Source: Selenomonadaceae bacterium
GTDB lineage: Bacteria > Bacillota > Negativicutes > Selenomonadales > Selenomonadaceae
Length of the DNA stretch: 15,716 nucleotides
Assembly: GCA_017390245.1 (NCBI GenBank)
Contig: JAFPCE010000038.1
Span: forward strand, 1-15,716
Reading direction: 5' to 3'
The translations under genes and the position numbers were made by a program. The notes under the pieces are model-generated. The model saw only the letters and a list, made by a program, of their open reading frames with translations. It was not told the DNA's origin and made no database searches. Within the stretch, counting starts at the first letter, position 1, and every line of letters starts with the position of its first letter. This document shows, one piece after another, positions 7,485-14,094 of the stretch.

Positions 7485-8391
7485 CAGCTGTTACCTCTGC
7501 CTTAACGGTATGATGCTTAATCTTCTTCTCATTCACAGGTGTATTCCAGCGCTTCTGGAACCACAGCCACTGGGTTGGGTTGTCCAGAATCTTTTTCTCC
7601 AGAAATTTAGTCATCTTATAGGTTAAATCAAATAAATCCTTATCAGAATCACCGGTATCCTCATAGCGCATGATTTCGCCGATTTCCACACGGTGATGGC
7701 CATCAGGCTGGCGCAGAATAAAGGCCGGCACAATAGGAGAATTAAACTTTTTGGCAAATACAGCTGCTCCCATAGGAGTAGAAGCTGTCTTGCCTAAAAA
7801 TTCAATAAAAGCACCGCCAGGACCAGCATCCTGGTCTGCCAGAAAGCCTAAAATCTTACCCTTCTTCAGCGCCTTAGCTGCAGAAAGCAGCTCACTGGTA
7901 CCACGGGAGAAAATCTCCACATTTATCTTAGAGCGCAGTTCATTTAAAGCATTGGTGTAATCCATATTAGGCTGTGGCTTGGCAATAGCTGTTACCGGCA
8001 TATCATTCATGGTAAAGGCAGCAGAAAGCCATTCCCAGTTGCCTACGTGGCCTGTCAGCACTACAACACCATGCTTCTCTGCCAGAGCCTGCTCCATGAT
8101 TTCCAGATGATCGATTTCAATATGCTTATGAAAATTCTCTTTATTTAAGGCAGGCATGTAAAGTGCCTCCATAAAATTTTTGCCCATATTAATGAAAGAG
8201 GCCCTTATCAGCTTTTCTGCCTCCTCCTGGGAATTATGCAGAGATTCCATCATCTGCTTCACAGCACGGTTGCGCTGCTTCTTGATAAACTTGAAATACA
8301 GGATGCCCAGCCCCTTACCTGCGGCCATCAGCCAGCTGTAAGGAGTCCTGCAGGCTACCCAGCTCAAAAACATTATTATTTTATATGCCAT
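7477..8391 (-). CDS. lysophospholipid/lipid A acyltransferase (LpxL/HtrB family)
   Basis: Membrane-associated acyltransferase expected to add a secondary acyl chain to Kdo-lipid A. The 304 residues match the LpxL/LpxM/HtrB family length. The catalytic H-x4-E box is HVGNWE (115-120). Other family motifs are KPQPN near 138-142, SRGTSE (162-167), FLADQDAGPGG (183-193), FLGKTASTPMGAA (198-210) and the C-terminal PTQWLWFQKRW (272-282). A hydrophobic N-terminus (about 4-32) suggests membrane attachment. It lies between kdsC and lptC, so it belongs to the LPS pathway. It is the only late acyltransferase in the window; whether it is LpxL-like or LpxM-like, and its chain preference, cannot be read from sequence. 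Confidence 0.9.
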   Translation of the reverse strand: MAYKIIMFLSWVACRTPYSWLMAAGKGLGILYFKFIKKQRNRAVKQMMESLHNSQEEAEKLIRASFINMGKNFMEALYMPALNKENFHKHIEIDHLEIMEQALAEKHGVVVLTGHVGNWEWLSAAFTMNDMPVTAIAKPQPNMDYTNALNELRSKINVEIFSRGTSELLSAAKALKKGKILGFLADQDAGPGGAFIEFLGKTASTPMGAAVFAKKFNSPIVPAFILRQPDGHHRVEIGEIMRYEDTGDSDKDLFDLTYKMTKFLEKKILDNPTQWLWFQKRWNTPVNEKKIKHHTVKAEVTADE

Positions 8392-8415
8392 ATAAATAAT
8401 TCACCACCATCAAAC

Positions 8416-8976
8416 CTACTGCGCTGCAGCTTCCAGCTTCTGAGGACCAGTGAAGCCCTCTACCAGCTGCTGCCATTTATTCTGCCTTTTCAGAATAAAT
8501 TCCGCAATTTCCCGTACAGCTCCCTGGCCGCCATTATAGCTGCTTTGCAGCTGGGCTGCATCACTGACCTCTGGTACAGCATCAGCCACTGTTGCTGCCA
8601 AACCTGCCTTCAGTAAAAGTGGCAGGTCATTTAAATCATCACCAGCATAAGCTATTTCTTCATCCTTAACCTGCAGCTCCTGCTTCAGCTCTTCCCAGGC
8701 CTCCCGCTTATCACTGCAGCCCTGCCATACTCTGGTAATCTTCAGTTCCCGGGCCCTGTTTGCCACAATCTCTGACTGTCTGCCAGTTATAATCGCAGTT
8801 TTGATACCTGCTCTGTGCAATAAGGTAATCCCCATGCCATCCCGGGCAGAAAAAGCTTTCATAGCTTCTCCCTGAGGCCCCATGTAGATATGCCCGTCAC
8901 TGAGGACACCATCCACATCAAACACAACCACTTTAATTTTTTCAGCCCGTAAAAGAGCCTCCTGATGCTTTAACAC
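8416..8976 (-). CDS. kdsC: 3-deoxy-D-manno-octulosonate 8-phosphate phosphatase (KdsC)
   Basis: HAD-superfamily phosphatase that removes phosphate from Kdo-8-P to give Kdo. The small, capless form (186 residues from the chosen start; E. coli KdsC is 188) is typical. Motifs: nucleophile box FDVDGVLSDG (19-28), IITGRQS (62-68), Lys90, GDDLNDLPLL (112-121) and the C-terminal GGQGAVREI that resembles E. coli KdsC GGRGAVREV. The frame extends to a TTG at 8983-8985, but AAGGGG (8986-8991) directly abuts that codon. The same site lies 9 nt before the GTG at 8974-8976, so GTG is the better start. With GTG the gene begins 1 nt after the kdsD stop. Confidence 0.92.
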   Translation of the reverse strand: MLKHQEALLRAEKIKVVVFDVDGVLSDGHIYMGPQGEAMKAFSARDGMGITLLHRAGIKTAIITGRQSEIVANRARELKITRVWQGCSDKREAWEELKQELQVKDEEIAYAGDDLNDLPLLLKAGLAATVADAVPEVSDAAQLQSSYNGGQGAVREIAEFILKRQNKWQQLVEGFTGPQKLEAAAQ

Positions 8977-8977
8977 T

Positions 8978-9946
8978 TTATACAACCCCTTGGCGCAGCA
9001 AATCAGTTAAATGCACAATACCAACTGGTTTATTATCCTTATCAATAACTGGCAGGACGGTAATAGGCCTTGGCTGATGCTTTTCCATAATAGATAAAGC
9101 CTCTGCTGCCAGCTTTTCCTGGGAAATAGTCTGAGGACTCCTGGTCATCAGATTCTCTACAGATTCCTCCAGGAACTGGCTGCCTTTAGCCAGACCGCGA
9201 CGAATATCGCCATCAGTTACCAGCCCGATAAACTTGCCATTTTCATCAATAACAGAGGTAGCACCCAGGCCCTTCTCTGTCATCATAAACAAAGCTTCCT
9301 TGGCAGTATGGCCGCTAGGAATAACAGGATTATCCTCACCGCTATGCATAACATTTTCCACAGTTAACAGCAGACGCCTGCCTAAAGAGCCACCTGGGTG
9401 GAACAGGGCAAAATCCTGCTTGGTAAAGTTCCTTGCTTCTAATAAAGCCACAGTTATAGCGTCACCCATAGCCAAAGTAGCAGTAGTGCTGGCAGTAGGA
9501 GCCAGTCCCAATGGACATGCCTCCCGCTCCACACCAATATTAATAAAATAATCAGAGTTTTTGCCTAAAGCAGAATGTCTTCTGCCACTCATAGCAATGA
9601 TTTTTGCCCCAATGCGCTTGATAATAGGCAGAATATTAACTACCTCAGCACTCTCACCGCTGTTGGAAATAGCAATAACCACATCATCAGCTGTAACCAT
9701 GCCCAGATCACCATGAAATGCCTCTGCCGGATGCATAAAGAAGGCTGGTGTGCCAGTGCTGGCCAGGCTGGCTGCAATCTTGCGGCCAATGTGACCAGAC
9801 TTGCCCATGCCAGTAACAACTACCCTGGCATGGCAGTCCAAAATGCATTTTACTGCTGCTTCAAATTCATCATCAATTCTGTCTATAAGCTTTACTATTG
9901 AGTCTGCCTCAATTTGCAATGTCTCAATGGCTGAATTTTTAATCAT
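8978..9946 (-). CDS. kdsD: D-arabinose 5-phosphate isomerase (KdsD/KpsF), SIS plus two CBS domains
   Basis: Converts ribulose 5-phosphate to arabinose 5-phosphate, the first committed substrate for Kdo. At 322 residues it has the full family layout: an N-terminal sugar isomerase (SIS) domain with VVVTGMGKSGHIGRKIA (about 42-58), MHPAEAFHGDLGM and ISNSGESAEV, then two CBS domains (about 208-265 and 272-322; the second ends in VGIVHLTDLLRQG). The ATG at 9944-9946 has GAGGA 6 nt upstream. It sits between kdsA and kdsC, which use the product in turn. The 57-nt gap upstream carries a dyad that may be regulatory. Confidence 0.95.
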   Translation of the reverse strand: MIKNSAIETLQIEADSIVKLIDRIDDEFEAAVKCILDCHARVVVTGMGKSGHIGRKIAASLASTGTPAFFMHPAEAFHGDLGMVTADDVVIAISNSGESAEVVNILPIIKRIGAKIIAMSGRRHSALGKNSDYFINIGVEREACPLGLAPTASTTATLAMGDAITVALLEARNFTKQDFALFHPGGSLGRRLLLTVENVMHSGEDNPVIPSGHTAKEALFMMTEKGLGATSVIDENGKFIGLVTDGDIRRGLAKGSQFLEESVENLMTRSPQTISQEKLAAEALSIMEKHQPRPITVLPVIDKDNKPVGIVHLTDLLRQGVV

Positions 9947-9963
9947 TTATATCCTCATTTTCA

Positions 9964-9995
9964 CACTGATAAATTTACTTAGTAAATCGATAGTG
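9964..9995. promoter_or_regulatory. imperfect 32-nt dyad upstream of kdsD, copy 2 of shared motif
   Basis: The core at 9973-9987 (ATTTACT-T-AGTAAAT) is a perfect inverted repeat with 7-bp arms around one central base. Outer arms CACT (9964-9967) and AGTG (9992-9995) extend the symmetry imperfectly. The 12-nt core 9975-9986 is identical to 3128-3139. It lies 18-49 nt upstream of the kdsD ATG. No T-run follows, so it does not look like a terminator; a protein operator is one possibility. Confidence 0.4.
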
Positions 9996-10003
9996 CTAAT
10001 ATT

Positions 10004-10828
10004 TTACAACTTTTTTCTGACAATTTCATGAATTGCCATAGCATCTTTTAACAAATCCTCCAGCTTATCTAAATAAACCATATTAGGACCGTCGCAGAGA
10101 GCCTCCTCTGGATTGTCATGCACCTCCAAGAAGAGCGCATCCACACCAGAGCCAACAGCAGCCCGTACCAGATTTGGTACGAATTCCCTGTTGCCTGCAG
10201 AGCAGGTACCACCACCACCTGGCAGCTGTACGCTGTGAGTACCATCCATAACTACTGGATAGCCAAAGGAACGCATGATAGGGAAGGAGCGCATATCCAC
10301 TACCAGATTATTATAACCAAAGGACGCACCGCGCTCTGTCAGCATAATCTGGGAGCAGCCACCCTCATGGAGCTTATCCACCACATTGCGCATATCACCA
10401 GGAGCCAGGAACTGTCCCTTCTTGACATTAACTACACAACCGCTCTGAGCTGCTGCATAAATCAAATCAGTCTGGCGGCAGAGAAATGCAGGAATCTGCA
10501 GGATATCCACCACCTTGGCTGCAGGCTTCACCTGCTCCTCAGTATGAATATCTGTTACTACTGGCACCCCTAATTCCTCTTTAATAGTCTTCAGCATTTC
10601 CAGTCCCTTCTCCAGACCAGGTCCTCTAAAGCCATTAAAGGAAGAACGGTTAGCCTTGTCAAAGGAAGCCTTAAATACATAAGGCATGCCAATCCGGTCG
10701 CAAATCTCCTTGATGCCGTGGCCAATCTTTAAAGAACGCTCCAGGCCCTCCAGTACGCAAGGTCCTGCTAAAAGAGCTAATGGCTGGCCATTACCAATTG
10801 AAAAATTACCTACCTGTACGGAATTCAT
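10004..10828 (-). CDS. kdsA: Kdo-8-phosphate synthase (KdsA), metal-dependent type
   Basis: Condenses phosphoenolpyruvate with arabinose 5-phosphate to give Kdo-8-P. From the ATG at 10826-10828 it has 274 residues. Conserved blocks include FKASFDKANRSS (52-63), FRGPGLEKG (67-75), QIPAFLCRQTDL (111-122), NVKKGQFLAPGDM (134-146) and GYNNLVVDMRS (171-181). Cys24 in AGPCVLE, with His198, Glu235 and Asp246, matches the metal ligands of the Aquifex enzyme; the metal-independent E. coli enzyme has Asn at the cysteine position. The frame extends to an ATG at 10873, but AGGCGG (10836-10841) lies 7 nt before the chosen ATG, and the extra residues would fall inside kdsB and match nothing in the family. 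Confidence 0.96.
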   Translation of the reverse strand: MNSVQVGNFSIGNGQPLALLAGPCVLEGLERSLKIGHGIKEICDRIGMPYVFKASFDKANRSSFNGFRGPGLEKGLEMLKTIKEELGVPVVTDIHTEEQVKPAAKVVDILQIPAFLCRQTDLIYAAAQSGCVVNVKKGQFLAPGDMRNVVDKLHEGGCSQIMLTERGASFGYNNLVVDMRSFPIMRSFGYPVVMDGTHSVQLPGGGGTCSAGNREFVPNLVRAAVGSGVDALFLEVHDNPEEALCDGPNMVYLDKLEDLLKDAMAIHEIVRKKL

Positions 10829-10844
10829 AACCTTACCGCCTTTC

Positions 10845-11591
10845 TCACATCTGTGGGCCCTTGAGCCGTTCATTAAATATCTTATTTACTGCTGCTAAAT
10901 CCTCAGGAGTATCTACACCTACGAATTTAGACTGGGTTTCTATTACCTTTATTTTATAGCCATTTTCCAAGGCTCTCAGCTGCTCCAGAGATTCAGTCTG
11001 CTCCAGGGGAGTAGGCGCCATCTTGGCATACTGCAAAAGGAAATCACGCTTATAAGCGTATATGCCAATGTGCTTATAAACAGTTACCCCGGTATCCTCA
11101 CGGAAATATGGCAAAAGAGAACGGGAAAAATACAGTGCATAACCATTTTTATCCGTAACAACCTTAACATTGTTAGGATTCTGCTTTTCCTCAGGATCAG
11201 TCATAGGAGACTTCACAGTAGCCATAAAAAGCTCGCTGTCTTCCTCAAAAGCAGCAATTAAAGCATCTATTAAAGCCGGGTCAATCAATGGCTCATCACC
11301 CTGAACATTAATGATTAAATCAGCTTCACTATGAGCTGCTGCCACTTCGGCCAGACGGTCAGTACCTGTTGGATGATCCTTAGCAGTCATCATAGCCTGT
11401 CCGCCATTAGCTGTAACAGCCTCATAAACCCTTTCATCATCCACTGCCGCTATCACAGCAGAAAGGCGCTTGGCCTTGGATGCCTGTTCATATACTCTGG
11501 CAATCATTGGTTTGCCAGCAATATCTGCCAGTGGCTTGCCTGGAAGCCTGGTAGATGCGTATCTGGCTGGTATTACACATAATGTATTCAT
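10845..11591 (-). CDS. kdsB: CMP-Kdo synthetase (3-deoxy-manno-octulosonate cytidylyltransferase)
   Basis: Activates Kdo with CTP to give CMP-Kdo, the donor for WaaA. It has 248 residues as in E. coli. Nucleotidyltransferase motifs are PARYASTRLPGKPL (8-21), DHPTGTDRLAE (72-82), NVQGDEPLI (95-103), YFSRSLLPY (154-162), HIGIYAY (174-180), LEQTESLEQLRALE (196-209) and GVDTPEDL (225-232). The ATG at 11589-11591 overlaps the TGA of the WaaA-LpxK gene as ATGA, and kdsA starts 16 nt after its stop. The synthetase is therefore translationally linked to the transferase that uses its product. Confidence 0.97.
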   Translation of the reverse strand: MNTLCVIPARYASTRLPGKPLADIAGKPMIARVYEQASKAKRLSAVIAAVDDERVYEAVTANGGQAMMTAKDHPTGTDRLAEVAAAHSEADLIINVQGDEPLIDPALIDALIAAFEEDSELFMATVKSPMTDPEEKQNPNNVKVVTDKNGYALYFSRSLLPYFREDTGVTVYKHIGIYAYKRDFLLQYAKMAPTPLEQTESLEQLRALENGYKIKVIETQSKFVGVDTPEDLAAVNKIFNERLKGPQM

Positions 11592-14083
11592 TTCTTCACC
11601 TTTCCCTTGACATGGTCGGCAATTCTGTTGCGCAGAAGCTCTATAATCTCAGCCTCGCCCTTCTGCATAACTACCTCTACAGTTAATACATAGATAGGCA
11701 GATTTGGCTTGCCATCAGCATTTTCAGCTACAGACTGCGGAATCTTTACCGCATCCTTCTCAGTAGTCACAATAGCCTCTGCATCCTGTGCCAGTGCCTG
11801 CTCAATAGCATCCAGCATTTCCTCTTCACTATATTCATGATGATCAGGGAAGCGCAGGCTTTCAATCAGCTCTGCTCCTGCATCACACAAGGTCTGCTCA
11901 AAGGAAGCCGGATTACCAATCGCAGAAACAGCAACAATCCGCTTACCCTTAATACTGGAAATAGGCATGCCCTGGCTGGCAATATTGTGTCCCCACTCAG
12001 TCAGCTCTACGCAGGACTGTGGCTGATGGATACTTTCCACTACCACAGCATCCTTGGAATATTTATCAATAGTGTTGCAAATATATTCAATTGAGCCCTT
12101 GGCAGCCTGATCTACCTTAGTTAAGAGGAACACATCTGCACGCTGCAAATGGGAAATTGGCTCACGCAATGTACCTCGTGGCAGAATATGTCCATTACCA
12201 AAGACATTAACTGCATCAATAAGTACTACGTCTAAATCTCTTTCTAGCTGCCAGTGCTGGAAGCCATCATCTAAGATTGCTACCTCTGCCCCAAAATGGT
12301 CAATAGCATACTGGCCTGTCTTGGCTCTTTCTGGGCCAATCAGCACAGGTACATTAGGCAGATGCTTTGCCAGCATGTATGCCTCATCACCTGCCTGGGT
12401 AGCATCCATCTGCAGGGTCTTGCCATCAGAAACGATACCTACCTCACCCTGCCACTTCGCACGATAGCCTCGATTCAGGATTACTACCTTGTAGCCCATA
12501 TCCCTTATTTCCTTAGCCATGCGCTGGGCAGTAGGAGTTTTACCAGTACCACCTACGGTAATATTACCTAAGCTGATAACATAGCAGTCCAGCTTCTTTT
12601 TGCTGAAAATACCGAAACGGTAGCCTGCCAGCTTCAGATTTACTAAAAAGCCGTAAATATAAGCAAATAAATGCAATAAGCTGATTAAAATCTTTACAGT
12701 AATGCCGTGAGGCTCCTTGCCATGAATGAGCTGGAAGAAATAAGTCTGGAAATTTTCCAGCTTATCGGTAGCCTTAACCTTGCTGCCACTCTCGCACTCC
12801 CGCAGCATAGCATGGAGAATTTCTGCAGATTTTCTGGCTGCACCACGGTTTTCACTGACAATAGCCAGTGTCTCCTGCTCCATGCGCTGGCGTTCCTGCT
12901 TATCCTTAAACAGCATAGCTGCTGCATCCACCAGTTCCTGCTGGTTTTTAACGGTAATAACAGCATTGCGCTTGGTAAAGAGCACATGGGTGTCCTTGAA
13001 GTTAAACATATTGTAGCCCACAATAATGGCCTTGCCATGAGCTGCAGGCTCTAAAACATTGTGACCGCCATGAGGAATCAGGCTGCCACCAACATAGATA
13101 ACATCACCAATGCTGTAAACCTTGCCCAGCTCGCCAATGGTATTTAAGATTACCACGTCATGGCCAGAAGCAGGCGCTTCCTGTAACTGGGTTCTGGTAA
13201 CACTGGTAAAGCCATGCTGATGGCACAGAGACTGTATAGTGCCGGTTCTCAGCACAGAACGAGGCGCAATTAAAAGCTTCGCCTTAGGAAAGCTCTTGCG
13301 GATTTCTGCAAAGGCAGCCAGCACGTGCTCTTCCTCGCCCTTATGAGTAGAACCTGCCAGGAAAATGCCTTCATTGTCCTCCAGGCCCATTTCTTTCACT
13401 AATGCCTGTTTTTCCTCGGCACTGACATTGGTATAGGTCTGATCAAACTTTGTGTTACCTGTAACAGTAACCAGGTCCTTATTAGCACCTAAGCTGATGA
13501 TATTATCTGCATCAATAGGAGACTGCATGGCAAACTGCTTGATAGTAGCCAGCATAGAATCCCAGATAGAGCTTAAATAACGGTAGCGTGACACACTCTT
13601 GCCACTGATACGTCCGTTTACCATCATAACTGGAATATCCAGCTTTTTGGCAGCCTTTAAGAAATTAGGCCACAGCTCTGTCTCTACAGGCATAAACACT
13701 CGTGGTCTCACCTTATACAGCAGATGGGCTGACAGCCATGGCAAATCAAAAGGGAAATAGATAATGCTGTCTGCATCCTTAATGATGCGGTTAGCCATCT
13801 CATAGCCGCTGTTGGTAAATACAGATACCAGAATCGGGCTCTTAGGGAATTCCTTGCGGAACTCCTTAATCAATGGACTTGCCGCTACAATCTCACCTAC
13901 AGAAGCTGCATGTACCCATATACAATTTTTCCGTACCACCTTGTCCAAGGCATGCTTTGGCAGAAAACCAAGCTGCTGCTTGATTCTCTCAATAAAGCCC
14001 TTTTCTCTCACTGCCCTGACGCAAAAGGCTGGTATCATGAGAATAACAACGAAAACCGCTGCTATATTATATAACAACCACAT
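11588..14083 (-). CDS. waaA-lpxK: fused Kdo transferase (WaaA/KdtA) and lipid A 4'-kinase (LpxK)
   Basis: One 831-residue reading frame joins two lipid A enzymes. Residues 1-about 430 are WaaA, which adds Kdo from CMP-Kdo: an N-terminal membrane anchor (1-22), HAASVGE (58-64, with Glu64 the likely catalytic base), PVETELWPN (132-140), GSTHKGEE (244-251) and GGSLIPHGGHNVLEPA (332-347). Residues about 445-831 are LpxK, which phosphorylates the lipid A 4' position: a hydrophobic entry segment (464-484), P-loop VGGTGKTPTA (510-519), GPERA (583-587), DDGFQHW (605-611), LPRGTLREP (634-642) and TTEKDAVK (773-780). Both halves keep full length and catalytic motifs. The linker (about 430-445) is charged and short. 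The ATG follows TAAGGAG that overlaps the msbA stop. Confidence 0.95.
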   Translation of the reverse strand: MWLLYNIAAVFVVILMIPAFCVRAVREKGFIERIKQQLGFLPKHALDKVVRKNCIWVHAASVGEIVAASPLIKEFRKEFPKSPILVSVFTNSGYEMANRIIKDADSIIYFPFDLPWLSAHLLYKVRPRVFMPVETELWPNFLKAAKKLDIPVMMVNGRISGKSVSRYRYLSSIWDSMLATIKQFAMQSPIDADNIISLGANKDLVTVTGNTKFDQTYTNVSAEEKQALVKEMGLEDNEGIFLAGSTHKGEEEHVLAAFAEIRKSFPKAKLLIAPRSVLRTGTIQSLCHQHGFTSVTRTQLQEAPASGHDVVILNTIGELGKVYSIGDVIYVGGSLIPHGGHNVLEPAAHGKAIIVGYNMFNFKDTHVLFTKRNAVITVKNQQELVDAAAMLFKDKQERQRMEQETLAIVSENRGAARKSAEILHAMLRECESGSKVKATDKLENFQTYFFQLIHGKEPHGITVKILISLLHLFAYIYGFLVNLKLAGYRFGIFSKKKLDCYVISLGNITVGGTGKTPTAQRMAKEIRDMGYKVVILNRGYRAKWQGEVGIVSDGKTLQMDATQAGDEAYMLAKHLPNVPVLIGPERAKTGQYAIDHFGAEVAILDDGFQHWQLERDLDVVLIDAVNVFGNGHILPRGTLREPISHLQRADVFLLTKVDQAAKGSIEYICNTIDKYSKDAVVVESIHQPQSCVELTEWGHNIASQGMPISSIKGKRIVAVSAIGNPASFEQTLCDAGAELIESLRFPDHHEYSEEEMLDAIEQALAQDAEAIVTTEKDAVKIPQSVAENADGKPNLPIYVLTVEVVMQKGEAEIIELLRNRIADHVKGKVKK

Positions 14084-14094
14084 ACCGCTTCTCC

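Noticed and set aside
9985..10015. Possible promoter upstream of kdsD (TTGTAA, 17 nt, TTTACT)
   Set aside because: Only four of six matches in each box, and the -35 box overlaps the kdsA stop codon; too weak to claim.
10118..10573. Plus-strand open frame of 151 codons
   Set aside because: Antisense to kdsA, which is certain; the translation has no recognisable motif and is rich in His, Cys and Ile as expected of a shadow frame.
10829..10873. N-terminal extension of kdsA to the ATG at 10871-10873
   Set aside because: It would overlap kdsB by 29 bp, has no good ribosome site, and the extra 15 residues are absent from KdsA proteins; the ATG at 10826-10828 has AGGCGG at 7 nt.
12694..13038. Minus-strand open frame of 114 codons in another frame
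   Set aside because: Lies wholly inside the WaaA domain of the fused gene, which has strong motifs in its own frame.
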